NCBI GenBank assembly: GCA_963693085.1
Contig: OY856411.1
Coordinates: forward strand, 1,350,541,550-1,350,605,549
DNA from: Alisma plantago-aquatica
Taxonomy: Eukaryota; Streptophyta; Magnoliopsida; Alismatales; Alismataceae
DNA: 64,000 bases
Direction: 5' to 3'
Part shown: one piece after another, positions 25,171-37,382 of the stretch
How the letters are laid out: each line of letters begins with the position of its first letter
Numbering within the stretch: the first letter of the stretch is position 1
Notes under the pieces: model-generated
Told to the model about the DNA's origin: nothing
Databases searched by the model: none
The model's input: the letters and a program-made list of their open reading frames with translations, nothing else
Program-made: the position numbers and the translations under genes

Positions 25171-26933
25171 TGATAACCTCCCATTTTGCAATGTTATCTT
25201 ATTGATTTTTCTCAGTTTTCCATACTCTTTCTTAGATAAATTAGATAAAATCTTTAACTATCCACTTTATTGCAAATATACCATTAAAATAACTTTTCCT
25301 TTTATTTCTTATAGAAAAGCACAAAAAATTACAAAAGCACCAAACGGCCCCAAGAACGGATGACACCAAACGGTCCCAAGACCGAATGGACACCAAACAG
25401 TCCCAAGACCGAATGGACACCAAACGGTCCTAAGATCGAATGGGCACAAAACGGTCCCAAGACTGAATGGACACCAAATGGTCCCAAGACCGAATGGAGA
25501 TCAACCGGTCCCAAGACCGCATAAAGCTACACGGTCCCAAGAGTGAATAAAGGCAAACGGTTTTAGGACTGCAAGGACTCAAACGGTTTCCAGACCGGAA
25601 GAGTCCAAACGGTTTCGAAACCGAGAGAGTCCAAATGGTCTCAGAACCCAAACGGTTTTCATGACCGTTCCACCCAAACCGTTTGGACTTCACTCAAAGC
25701 CTATAAATAAGACCCAAAGGGTCCTCACAAGGTATCAAGTTTTCAGATGTCCAAAGGCTGCCTCTGTTGTTCCAGAGTTGTTCCATCCTTCATCCACCAC
25801 CCTAAGGTTGTCGGTCTAAGATCCACGCTCCATCCAGAAGTTGCTTTCTCTCTCATCGCCAAAGAAGGTGGGAAGAGGAGGATTCATCATCAAGCAACCT
25901 TCAAAGTGTGAAGATCGTCGCTCTCTCTCTCTCCAAGGGGTCGACCTTCCTCCCTCCTTCGTGGAGATGACGTTCTCTCTCTCTCTCTCTTCCCCGCTCC
26001 TTCTTTTCCCTTGCCATGAGCGAGTAGTCTTATACACTAGGGTGCGGGGAGTAGCCCCACTACCCATGTTTTCATTTCATGCAATGTAATCCATAAGTTT
26101 GCAATAGAGATATACTTTCTTTTCAGTTTAACATCAATCGTTTAATGAATGATTGTTGCTTGATCACCAACTTGTGTTACCTTTTATCTTTTAGTATGAA
26201 TTGTCTACGTTTGTACTATTAGATTCGAATCTCGATTGAATGTTGGTTCTTGATGCACGTAGTCACCATGCATTTGTTTCGATATCTAGGAGTGTCTTTT
26301 AAGAAGTGGAGTAAACTCACTTCCATCATTGTACTTTCATACTATGAAATGGAATCAGTTGACATTTGAAAGTACAACCTTGATAAATCGAGGAACACAC
26401 TTTGTGAAGGGAATGTTGCAAAGAAGGTGACCATTCGTTTGGGGAAGGTTGGCATTGCAAGATTCCTGCACTTCTCATAGTTAGTTCTCTGAAAGGAAGC
26501 TAAATCTACAAAGATACTAACTGGTTAGACTCTTATTGCAGGTTATGTTTTTATGTTGCATGTTTTGATCCATGCGTAGTGGTGGTGAAAGACGATCACA
26601 TCCTAGTGGTTTCTTAACATTGTTTACAACCTTAAATTTACTTTCTTGCTTTTATTTTATTTGCCCTTAGTTTAATCAATCAAATCAACTCTTTGATCTA
26701 AATACCAACTGTTAAGGAGCTAAATGAAATTCTAACATTTTCTATCTTATTGATCCTAACAAGACCGTTGTCCTGTGGATTCGACCCTTAACTATACTAC
26801 GATAAGTCTTCCATGTATCCTAGCATACGTGGGTAGATTTTTAATCTAGTATAAGAAAGGCTAAACCTAAAGACTTACTGTCTTTAGGATTTTTAGTGGT
26901 GCACACAATTCCATGCAAGTGGAAGCTCCATCA
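25171..26933 (+). mobile_element. Athila-B 5' LTR
   Basis: It is 1763 bp with TG...CA ends. A 27-bp tandem array lies at 25341-25530, followed by AAACGGTTT palindromes to 25688. A TATA box is at 25702-25709. A CT-rich leader runs at 25920-25995. The GTGGATTCGACCC and GTGGTGCACACAATTCC-like motifs occur near the end. ORFs predicted across the array (for example on the minus strand at 25241-25693) only reflect the in-frame 27-bp period. Confidence 0.95.
25341..25709 (+). promoter_or_regulatory. Athila-B LTR promoter: CCAAACGGT hairpin array plus TATA box
   Basis: About six 27-bp units of the type CCAAACGGTCCCAAGACCG AATGGACA are followed by more spaced units such as AAACGGTTTCGAAACCG and CCAAACCGTTTGG (ends near 25688). 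Each unit can form a small stem (CGGTC/GACCG or longer). TATAAATA follows 14 bases later at 25702-25709. The 3' LTR repeats the layout (40313-40647, TATA 40659-40666). Confidence 0.8.
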
Positions 26934-26938
26934 AAAAT

Positions 26939-26956
26939 TGGCGCCATTGTCGGGGA
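26939..26956 (+). other. Primer-binding site, tRNA-Asp type (Athila-B)
   Basis: TGGCGCCATTGTCGGGGA differs at two positions from the Asp primer site TGGCGCCGTTGCCGGGGA. It starts five bases after the LTR end. Confidence 0.92.
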
Positions 26957-27220
26957 CAACAGAACATTTTAATTTAATTTATCATCTTGCTAGTTGGTTA
27001 GGGTTTTACACTTTTTTTCTTTTAAACATTACTCTGTATTTTCTTGATTTCATCATATCTCCTACGTCATCTGAAAAGTGTGTTTCTTCCTCTACTCAGG
27101 TAGAAGACGTGTATGTAACCATCACATAATCTCATATTCTCCCCTGATCCAGAGTACGACTCTGAGGTCGAGAGAAGCTTCCACTGCTGCATCAGACTTA
27201 ACCGCCAAAGAGCCAGACAA

Positions 27221-28720
27221 ATGGCTGAAGATCAACGCCGAGCTGCGCTAGTAATGGATAGGGCCAATGCCGCCATAGCCACTCAGAGAGCACAACTCAT
27301 TGCTGACACTCGTGCTCAGGTCCAAGCAGAAATCCAAGCTAAAGAACAGGCCCGCATCCGAGCTGAAAACGAAGCAGCTAATGAAGCTGTCCAGTTAGAG
27401 CTAAGAAACAAGCAACTGTGGGACTATGTCGTCCCCAAGAACTATGAAGACAATCATCCAATCTGGCCACCTATCATAAACATACCCAACTTCAAAATCC
27501 GGACACAATGGATTCAAATCATGCAGGGCATCTCATTCTTCGGTGGTTCTGGAGATGACTGCATGGATCATTTGAAGAGATTCAAGTCACTTTTCTGACT
27601 TGTCCCACAAGCCGGAGTTGTCCTTGATGCAATAATGCTACATCTTTTTCACTTCACTCTATCTGGAAGGGCTTTGAGTTGGTACAACTCACTTTATAGG
27701 GAGCCAATCATCACCACCTGGGCTCCCTTGGAAGAAAAGTTCCTAGAAAAGTTTTTCCCTCCTTCATTAACCTACGAAATTAGGGGGCATATCAACCACT
27801 TCGCCCAACTTCCTGGAGAAACACTCCCAGAAGCATGGGAAAGATTCAAGGAGCTTCTAAGAAAGTTCCCTCATCACAGTATCTCCCAAAATCAATTAAC
27901 AGAGACGTTCTATAGGGGGGTGAGTGATGATATCAAGCAATTTCTGGATTCCTCATCTGGAGGAAATTTTATGAGGAAGAACTATGAGGATTCTTGGAAT
28001 ATCATTACACTTTGAGCTGAAAACCAATCCAATTGGGGACGATCATCCACTAAGGGAGTCCTCAAGTTTATAAGGCTAAGGAATCAATGGAAATGAAAGC
28101 TATTGCCGAAGCTTTAAAGACTATATCTCACAAATAGTAGGCACTCGAAACTTCATTTAGAGAATATGATAAGAAGAAAAAACCCCCAAGTCCAACAATT
28201 TAAAGCTGCCACAGGGACTTGTGAAGCCTGTCATGCATCTGATCACCCTACACTGTCATGTGGCTTACTTTATAATGTGATGATGGATATGCAACCACCA
28301 CAACGACAGTACGAACCAATCATCGAATACCTTGAAGATCAGATGCTTGAACAAGTCAATTCCATTCATTCCATACCAGGACAAGCTTACTATAATCCAA
28401 ATCAACCAAGAAACCACCCGAGTTTTAATATGGGAATCCTGCGGGGACTGCTAACCCACAACATCAAACACAAGGTGGATCTTCCAATAGATTGCCACCT
28501 AGATTTCAAAGTAATTATAACCAAAATCAAGGGAATCTTAGAAACAATTTCCCAAGATCCAACTACCCAAGAAATCCCTCCACCTACTATCAATATACCC
28601 ATCCTCCTCTGCACCCACAATTACATCCTCAACTGCAGCAATCACAGCAACCTCAGTTAACACCATCTCCTCAACAACCACCTCAAGGGAAGCAAAAACT
28701 CACTCAGTTTCAATAGAAAA
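27221..28720 (+). pseudogene. gag: Athila-B Gag
   Basis: The ATG at 27221 starts a 60-residue Ala/Arg/Glu/Gln helix. LWDYVVPKNYEDNHPIWPP follows, then the retrotransposon gag core: FFGGSGDDCMDHLKRFKSLF, FTLSGRALSWYNSLYREPI, EEKFLEKFFPPSLTYEIRG, EAWERFKELLRKFPHH and ETFYRGVSDDIKQFLDSSSG. A short Cys/His motif CEACHASDHPTLSC lies near 28220. A Gln/Pro/Asn-rich tail follows. In-frame stops at about 27596 and 28013, and a shift near 28490, break it. The 287-bp stretch from the primer site to the ATG is the untranslated leader. Confidence 0.88.
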
Positions 28721-28818
28721 ACGCTCTTTCCCAGCCAACAGACGAGATGACTATGATTAGGCAGATATTACAGTCACAACAAACCATGCTTGCCAATTAG
28801 CAAGCTCAACAGAAGGTT

Positions 28819-31800
28819 GTGGAGGATCAACTAGCACAAATTGTTGCCCAGTTGAAACCACCAGCAGGTACTTTTGCTGGTCAACGAGAGTCAAACCCAA
28901 GACACAATCAAAATAGACCAGAGCAATTGAATGTCGTCACTACAAGATCGGGTCATGTCTTTCATGAAGCTACAAGAATCGCTCGTGATTATTATGATAC
29001 ACATGTTTTTACTCCAAACGCAAGCCTGAATCTAGGAATTGAGAAATCTGTGGAGACTGAAAAAGGTAAAGAGAAGGAACAAGCTCCCAAAGAGCCAGAA
29101 GTTTCACAATATAAACCTAGGATACCATATCCAGGAAGATTGAGAGAGACTAAAATGGACACTAGATTCCAAAAATTCAAGAAGGCAATGAAGAAAATTT
29201 ATATCGATATCCCGCTCCTCGATGCCCTCTCTGAAGTACCAGCTTGGGCTAAATATCTAAAAACTTTTCTATCAATGAAATATATTACTGAAGAGCAAGA
29301 GACGGTCAAACTAGCTCAGACCACCTCCGATATCATTCTTAATAAGATGTCAAAGAAAAAGAAGGACCCTGGTTCTTTCGACATTCAATGTTGTATCGGA
29401 AATGCTTTGAGCAAAAAGGGATTAGCTGACTTAGGGGCTAGCATATCTATTATGCCCTACTCCATGTGTAAAAGATTGGGTTTTACTAACTTGCTACCCA
29501 CAATGATGACAATTTAGTTAGCTGATTCCACTATCACTGCACCCCTAGGAATTATTGAAGACATTCCAGTCAGGATAGGCAAGGATTCTTATGTCCCATG
29601 TGATTTTGTCATTATGGATATCAAGGAGGATCTAAGATACCCAATAATATTTGACAGACCCTTACTTGCTACAGCCAAGGCGCTCATTGATGTCGAAGCT
29701 GGCACGATCATTCTAAGACTGGGAAAAGAAGCAATTTAGTTTCGGGTCCTCAACAGCATGAAAGGCCCCAACATTCAAGAGGAAGTTTTTCTCTTAGATG
29801 CAATACATCAAATGTCCCAATTGGAAATATCTGAACCATCTAATGATTTAGAGAATGTCTTAATAAATCTAGAAGTTGAATTCTCAACCAATGAATTAGT
29901 TCAACAATGCCTGCAACACTTAGAGAAAGCTGAAGAAGCACCAACAGCCACTTTTGAGGAGCTCAAATATGTCACTATTTTATAAACAACAGAAGCACCT
30001 AAGGCTCCCGAGATGAAAACCCTACCAACGCGACTTAAGCATGTCTTCCTAGATGAAGAAAAACTATGCCCAGTAATCATCAGTTCCACTCTGATGAAAG
30101 ACCAGGAAGAAAGGCTTCTCGTTGAGTTAAAGAAACATAAGAAAGCCATTGGGTATAAAATAACTGACCTGACAGGTATAAACCCAGCCCTATGCATGCA
30201 TAGATTGCCCATGGTAGAAGTATTCAAGCCTTCAAGAGAGCACCAGAGAAAGTTGAACCCCAATCTTAAAGAGGCGGTTTGCCTCGAGGTCCTCAAACTT
30301 CTGAAAGCCGGTATCAAATACCCAATTTCAGATTCCCAATGGGTTAGCCCTGTCCAAGTGGTCCCCAAAAAGGGAGGAACCACTATCGTGCTGAATGATA
30401 AAAATGAGCTAGTGCCCACGAGGACTGTCACAGGGTGGAGAATGTGTATCGACTACAGGAAACTAAACAAAGCAACAAGAAAAGATCACTACCCTCTACC
30501 TTTTCTTGAAGAAGTCCTCAAACGCCTAGCCCATCAAAAGTTCTTATGTTACTTTGATGGTTATTCCAGTTTCTATCAAATCCCTATACACCCAGAAGAC
30601 CAAGAAAAAACAACTTTTACTTGTCCCTTTGGAACCTGCACTTTCATAATAATGCCTTTCGGGCTGTGCAACGCACCTGCTACCTTCCAAAGGTGCATGT
30701 CTACTATTTTTGCAGGGTTAACCGAGTCCATAATGGAAGTATTCATGGATGACTTTTCAGTCTACGAAGATTCTTTTGACAACTGTCTACTCAACCTTAG
30801 ACAAGTCTTACAAAGATGCGAGGAAACAAACCTTATCCTAAATTGGGAAAAATGCCACATTATGGTAACTGAAGGTGTCGTCCTCGGACATAGAGTGAGT
30901 GAAAGAGGGATTGAGGTAGACAAGGAAAAAATTGATGTCATCTCAAAACTATCGCCGCCAAAAGACGTAAAGGGAGTATGATCATTCTTGGTTCATGTTG
31001 GGTTTTATCGAAGATTCATTAAAGATTTCTCGAAAATAGTGAAACCCATGACCCACTTATTGACCAAGGACACCGAGTTCAATTTTGACCAAGAATGCTT
31101 ACAAAGCTTCACAACCTTAAAGAACGCTTGAGTCTCTGCACCCATTCTGAGAGCACCTGACTGGTCACAACCATTTGAAATAATGTGTGACGCTAGCGAC
31201 TATGCTATAGGAGTGGTGTTAGGGCAAAGAATTGACAAAAAGCCTTATGCAATATACTATGCATCCAAGATGCTTGATGAAGTGCAAAAGAACTACACCA
31301 CTACATAAAAGGAGTTCTTAGCTGTCATCTATGCATTCGAGAAATTCCGCTCCTACCTGATCGGATCAAAGGTCATAGTCTACACTGACACTCCGCCATA
31401 CGATATCTAATTCAGAAGCAAGACGTGAAACCCAGACTTATCCGCTGGGTGTTGATGCTTCAGGAATTTGATTTGGAAATCAAAGACAAAAGCGGAGTAG
31501 AAAACGTCGTCGCCGATCATCTCAGCCGCATTGAAGTCAAGGATGACGACAAAGTACCTATCCAAGACTCCCTCCCTGACGATCATCTTATGAAAATTAT
31601 CATCAGATTCCCCTGGTATGCCGACATAGTGAATTATCTGCTACAGGAATAATCCACCCTTCCGCCTCTCACCACGACAAAAATAAATTCCTCCATGATG
31701 TCAAGGAATACTACTGGGATGAACCTTATCTCTTTCATCTATGTGCAGATGGACTTTTCCGTCGCTGCCTACCTGAAGAAGAGATTACCCCTGTTCTAGA

Positions 31801-32905
31801 ACATTGTCATGCTGGCCCCAATGGGGGGCACATGAGTTTGAAAAAGACCACTCTGAAAGTTCTACAATCGGGTTTCTTTTGGCCAACAATAGCAAGAGAT
31901 TCACATGATTTTGTAAGATCATGCAATAAATGCCAACTTTCTGACAGTATAACTAAAAGGAATGAAATGCCTCTCACTATGTGGCAAGAAATCGAACTTT
32001 TTGATGTTTGGGGGATAGACTACATGGGTCCCTTCCCCTCTTCATATGGATTTTCTTACATTCTAGTTGATGTGGATTATGTCTCCAAATGGGTAGAAGT
32101 TATACCCACCGTTTCCATCAATTCAAAACCAGTCATTAAAATGTTTAAAGACATCATTTTCCCCAGATTCAGAGTCCCCTGAACTGTCATATCCGACGGA
32201 GGGACCCATTTTCTGGAATGAAGCTTCGAAGCCCTCCTAAATAAATAAGGAGTCAACCATAAGGTTGCCACACCTTATCATCCACAAACTAGTGGCCAAG
32301 TCAAAGTTTCGAACAGACAACTAAAAGCAATTTTAGAGAAAATTGTCAATGGACATCATACCGAATGGTCCACAAAGCTTCCAGATGCCCTCTGGGCCTA
32401 CCGCACAGCGTATAAGAAACCGATTGGAAAAACCCCATTCCAATTAGTATATGGGAAATCATGCCATCTTCCAGTTGAACTGGAACACAAGGTCTGGTGG
32501 GCCATTAAACAACTAAATTTTGATTTTAAAAGCACTGGAGAAAATAGACAACTCCAGTTGCAAGAACTAGAGGAGCTCAGAATGACCGCATACCAAAGTG
32601 TCAGGATCTACAAAGAATAAACCAAGATGTGGCACGATGGTCATCTCAAAAGAAAAGATATCGCTATTGGACACAAAGTCCTTCTTTTCAACTCCAGACT
32701 CAAAATGTTCCCTGAGAAACTTCGTACAAAGTGGTCCGAGCCTTTTACCATCAAGCACATATATCTGACTGGAGCCATCATAATTGTTGATGACAATGGA
32801 GGAGAGAGGACAGTAAATGGTCATAGAGTGAAGAAATACTATACCCCAGCTGACAAAATTTTGAGACAAACTATTGAGATTCGAGACCCCACATCATCAC
32901 CATAA
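28819..32905 (+). pseudogene. pol: Athila-B Pol: protease, RT, RNase H, integrase
   Basis: Protease shows ADLGASISIMPYSMCKRLGF (29430) with an intact DLGAS core. RT (30013-30981) shows GWRMCIDYRKLNKATRKDHY, YFDGYSSFYQIPIHPEDQEK, MPFGLCNAPATFQRC and catalytic FMDDFSVY. RNase H shows FEIMCDASDYAIGVVLGQ and [13 protein letters not shown]. Integrase shows the zinc-finger HH-CC region ending SCNKCQLSD, then IDYMGPF, SDGGTHF and LKAILEKIV (the D, D, E triad is present). A C-terminal KLRTKWSEPFTIKHI segment corresponds to the GPY/F-type end. Around seven stops or shifts occur, so it is inactive but well preserved. No chromodomain is present, as expected for Athila. Confidence 0.92.
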
Positions 32906-33093
32906 CAAAATCAAAACTTCATTGGGATAGCGACGTAAAACCCAGGCGCTACTTGGTAGGCAACCCAAGATCTGAGTATCACCGTTCTTATTTTTTTCTT
33001 CATTTGAATTAGGTTTATCATCCTTTAATCTGAAAATATAAAAATTCACATAAACAACCAAAACAAACATAAAAATAAAAAAACTAAACCATC

Positions 33094-33273
33094 TTAAATG
33101 GTTCTGAAATCGTTTGGAGCCAAACGGTCTTCAAACCGTTTGGAGCGCGTTTGGAGCCAAACGGTCCTAAAATTGTTTGGAGCCAAACAGTCCTGAAACT
33201 GTTTGGAGCCCAAACGGTCTCGAAACCTTTTGACTTTGGGAATTTGTAACGTCGCCCCCAAATCCTATAAATA
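33094..33273 (+). promoter_or_regulatory. Internal promoter-like module of Athila-B (hairpin array plus TATA box)
   Basis: From 33094 to 33238 four to five units of the form CCAAACGGTCTTCAAACCGTTTGG occur. Their arms CCAAACGGT/ACCGTTTGG are perfect in the best units. TATAAATA follows at 33266-33273 in the context CCTATAAATATAACCCC. The LTR has the same order: array, then CCTATAAATAAGACCC. The block starts about 190 bases after pol ends and about 780 bases upstream of the third-ORF ATG at 34046. Promoter activity is an inference. Confidence 0.6.
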
Positions 33274-33695
33274 TAACCCCACCCCTCCTCTTTTTCTTTC
33301 TTTAGAATCTCGAACTCTCTAAACCCTCACGCGAGCACTATTTCATTTCCTCCAACTCTCGCTCTCGTACAGCTCGTGATGTCAGTTTGCTCCACCACCA
33401 TCACCGACGTCAACTTAGCTTATGTGTGTCTTCACAACTTCTACACCGTCGTTACCGCCGTTCATTGCCTCATTGTCATCATCATCACCCGCAGCAGCAA
33501 GGTAGACCAACGCCACCGCCATCATTGGCACCTCCGTCATCACGTCATTTTCATTTTTACCATCGTTGACACCTACGTCACCGATGCGGTTTTCTTTTCT
33601 ATCACCACTGTCATCTCTATCTCCGCCGCTAATGCTTTTCCACCGTCGACCACTGCGTCCCCGACGTTCCACCTTCCTCACAGTTTCGATCATTG

Positions 33696-33905
33696 GAAGC
33701 CAAACGGTCTTGAAACCGTTTGGAGCCAAATGGTCCGGAAACTGTTTGGAGCCAAACGGTCTTGAAACCGTTTGGAGCCAAACGGTCCTGAAATTGTTTG
33801 GAGCCAAATGGTCCTGAAACCGTTTGGAGCCAACCAGTCCTGAAACTGTTTGGAGCCATACAGTTTTGAAACCGTTCGGAGCCAAACAGTCTTGAAACTG
33901 TTTGG
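33696..33905 (+). repeat. Second CCAAACGGT hairpin array, 26-bp unit
   Basis: About eight tandem units of GCCAAACGGTCTTGAAACCG + TTTGGA occur, with scattered C/T and A/G changes. Each unit is an inverted repeat with 9-bp arms. Three units make 78 bp, so long open frames appear on both strands (for example minus 33415-33951), which explains spurious ORFs. It ends 140 bases before the third-ORF ATG. A pyrimidine-rich tract ending TTACTTTCCAG (to 34043) lies directly before that ATG, and looks like a splice acceptor with a CTAAC branch-like motif upstream. Confidence 0.85.
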
Positions 33906-34045
33906 CCTTACAAACCGCTTGCATTCCACTAAAACCTACAAACATTAACACCTACATAATGCAACCTTCTTCCTTTTAATAAATTTTCTATCTATACAAA
34001 TTCAAATTTTTTCTAACACATGATTTTTCTTATTACTTTCCAGAA

Positions 34046-35470
34046 ATGGCCTCACCAGCAAAACAAGCCATCGGAACTGTCGACGCTCCATTCTGGACAA
34101 CAGAGCAACTGATGGAGGACCGAGCCAAGCTCTAGAAAATCGTAGACATCTACAACAAGACTGTAACGGTCCCACCTAAAGTCAACCTACTCGCGGTCAT
34201 GAATGAAATTGACCGCCTCAACAAGTATTTATCTGAGGAGCCTGAGTAAGAAGTAGAAAAAATTCTTCCAGTGACGAAGGCTCAGAATACGAGCCAACCC
34301 CCGAGGAGGAATTCCCACCTACAAAGTCCAAGGGGAAAAGGACGGCCCAACAAGCTACCACAGAACGATCTATGAAGAAGCGGGCAAGGAAGTATAGGTC
34401 CACCCCGTCACTGCTAGGGAACAAATCCTGGCAGGATACATCCCATCAACTGCTACCACCACCCCCACTACCATTCCCGCTACCACCAATGCTCCTGTCT
34501 TCCTCACCATCACCACTACAGCACCACCACCAGAAAACCTATCCATCCACACCTTCCCATACATTGACAAAACCTTGAAACCAACAAAGTACATTTGCTC
34601 AAGCATACTAATCAAGATGGGGATATACGATAGAATCCTCACCCTGCTCGATAACACAAATCTCTCAAGATTGTGTTTTTCCCCGAGATCTCATACGTCA
34701 AGCCCATAATAGAATTCTTTACACATCTCAATAAAGAATTTGTGGACATTATGGACAAAGCAAGGGACGAAGGTGACCGCAGGCAGGTCACCAAACTTTT
34801 TGGCAACAAAGTTGTCATAACAGAAAATTTATTGAACGAAATCTGCATAGACAACCAGGAGCAGCTCAAAAAGGCTAAAGTTGTTAGCACAGAGAGCTCC
34901 CAATTCAACAGACACAACTTCTGGAAATCCCTAACAGGAACCCCAAGTTATGAGGCGAAGACATGTAAGGCCTCTAATATTCATTCTGGGCTAGTGTGCA
35001 CGCTTCACAAAATTCTCACTGGTGCGCTCTTCCCCAGAACAGAGGGCAGGAATGTTATCACCTCTGATCTTTTTATTCTCTGGTCCGTTCTACATGGGAT
35101 TCCAGTCAACATTGGAGGGCACATGATACAAAAGTTTTTAGCATACGCCCTAGGGAAAGAAATCTGTATGGGCGGACACATAACTTCCATTCTTAAATAT
35201 CTCAAGATGGAAAGATTACTCCCCAGGTGCGCGTGGATCAAGGGCGACGTCCTGACCAATGAGAAAACCTTAAAGAACTCTTACATTATCAAAGAAAAGG
35301 ATGCAAAATTGCATTACATTTTCTGCCCTACAGTTAAATCTTCCAGAACTCTGCTACTGCTTCTAGAGCTTACAGATTATGAAAAAGAAAAGCTACTCTT
35401 TACTGACGAAGAGATTACAAAAATCCTAGCTTCGGTCGAAGTACAAGAGAAGAAAACCAAAGTGGGCTAG
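34046..35470 (+). pseudogene. Athila-B third ORF, N-terminal part with ATHILA ORF-1-type domain
   Basis: ATG at 34046 (MASPAKQAIG) follows the acceptor-like CAG by two bases. The first 200 codons are broken by stops and a Pro/Ser/Thr-rich stretch. From 34673 a clean 265-residue frame shows FNRHNFWKSLTGTPSYEAKT, SNIHSGLVCTLHKIL, DLFILWSVLHGIPVNIGGHM and ICMGGHITSILKYLKMERLL. This matches the Arabidopsis ATHILA ORF-1 family (Pfam ATHILA type), usually called envelope-like by position. No signal peptide or membrane helix is visible here, so an envelope role is not supported by the sequence itself. Confidence 0.75.
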
Positions 35471-37382
35471 ACAAAACTTAGTATCAGTGCCCTGGCAGCT
35501 AGGGTAACAAAAATATCGGTAAAATGACCATGTAAGGCACGATTACCATCACAACAGCAGTCGGGGACGTCAACATCAAAGCTAAATCCCGAGACAAAAC
35601 GTCCTCATCCTGAGGAACATATTAATACCTCATCATTTGACTCATTCATCATGAGCCTAAATGATGATCTCGCCACCACCACCACTCCTATCACACTGCC
35701 ATCCACTATTATCCTACCATCTACCACCCTCCCACCTTTCTCCACAACAATCCCCACAACAATTCCTTTCCCCACATCCACACCTCCACCCACATCTTCC
35801 ACCTCAACCTTTTTCTATTCAGACATCCCATTCTCCACTCCAACACCCGACTTCACCTCCTCCACTCCCATCTCCACCCTTTTCCCCTCAACATTCTCGA
35901 TTCCACCATTCTCACTGGGAATGTCACCATTTTTTTCGTCCGCCACCACCCCGACACTGCTGGTGACTCCATCTACAGTCACCATGTAGTTTGCGGGACC
36001 GTCAACAGTGTCTCTTTCGCAAGACACTACCACCTTTCCACCCTGACCCCATCCATCGCACCCTTCCACATTCAGGGTCCCTTTTACAAACGTCGGTGAG
36101 GAATTCAAACATTAATTTGATGCTATCTGAAACCTCCTCACCGACCCTTCTAATATATTACAATATATTTTTTCTTGTGTGCAGGGTCTAACTACACAGG
36201 TCGCCAAGATTGACGAGTGAAACCGTGCCTTGTCAGGCATCATCTCCAGCATCCACCAATAGCAGGAAGCAGCGGCCATGAAAGTCAAATGCATCGATGA
36301 ATGCCTGCAACAACTGCCACAGTTGGTGCTTGGGGTGAAAAGCTAGCAAGGAGATCTGTACAAGCAAGTTGACAAGATCTCTGTGCAAAATCAACCATTG
36401 TCAGACACCCTGTGCGAGCTTAAGCAGCAACAAACTGCTTTAAGAACGCGCTAGGATGACATCAACACCACCCTCACACAACTCAATAATTGCCAAGAGG
36501 AGTCATCCAACAATGAAATCAATCAATTAAGAGCACAAGTGACAGACCTCTTTGCACGAATCATCTCCGCCGAGGCTCGTTATTCAGATCTCAAAGAAAC
36601 CCACTGACGCACTGCTTGAAACACATGAGCATGTGCAAGTGGCTTTCGATGAACTACAAGCACTCCACCGGCAGTGCAAAGAGCCTCCACCAAAGAATAC
36701 CACAGATAAGGCGGCAGCAGAAGAAGATGAAGAAGAAGAAGATGAAGATGAGGATTCTGACTCCTCGACTGACTCCAACAATAGCACCTCCTCAGACGAT
36801 AAATCTGATGACCCAGACAATTTTGGGGAGGGCCCCAGCCGAGGAGCTACACCAGAACAACTGAAAGACCACCAAGAAGGTGATAACGATCCCAAATCCC
36901 CTACTCACAATGACAACATTAACATGTCATATGGGGATCAATTTGTTAACTATTCTGCATTGGGATCTCTAGGGAAAACTGCCAAAGAAGCATCTTTTGC
37001 TGAGTTCCAACAATGCTTATTCAGAACCAACACGAGTCAACCACAACCAAAACACTCCGCCCTAGAGCAATATTCACCCTTTCCCCCAGACCAGGAAGAA
37101 TTAGAAAGAGTCAGTTTAGATACAAATGAAGATCTCAACTCTGCTTCTAATTCGGAGAAAGACAACGATCTATAGCACTACATAGAAGATTTGGAGCAGA
37201 CTTCTTCCCACCCTCCGCAAGAGCTTCCCCCGAAACCACCTCTACCTCACAAGATGCAAGATTTAGACATGGCGGCCATCTCTACCCTAGATTCTCAAGA
37301 CATCTTCATCCTAAACAATATCGTAGATGATGCCAAAGAAGGGGGAGATGTTATCTACCAAAATACAAAGACTTAGCACAAG
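35471..37382 (+). pseudogene. Athila-B third ORF, middle part: Thr/Pro/Ser-rich linker, coiled coil, acidic region
   Basis: From 35651 to 35985 about 110 residues are almost entirely Thr, Pro, Ser and Phe, mucin-like in composition. From about 36190 to 36600 the reading is rich in Gln, Leu, Glu and heptad-like hydrophobics (a probable coiled coil, several stops). At 36552-37175 a 207-residue frame has a Glu/Asp run near residues 58-68, then Ser/Asp-rich sequence. The adjoining frames continue to 37376. No known domain was recognised. It links the ATHILA-type domain to the Ulp1-like regions. Confidence 0.55.

Noticed and set aside
25241..25693. Minus-strand ORFs with SIRSWDRLV-type repeats in the Athila-B LTR (and 40274-40654)
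   Set aside because: The 27-bp tandem unit is a multiple of three, so open frames arise automatically; there is no start context, domain or transcript logic.
33415..33951. 178-residue minus-strand ORF and overlapping plus-strand ORFs over the hairpin array
   Set aside because: The frame is produced by the 26-bp repeat (78-bp triple period). It overlaps the regulatory-looking array and matches nothing known.
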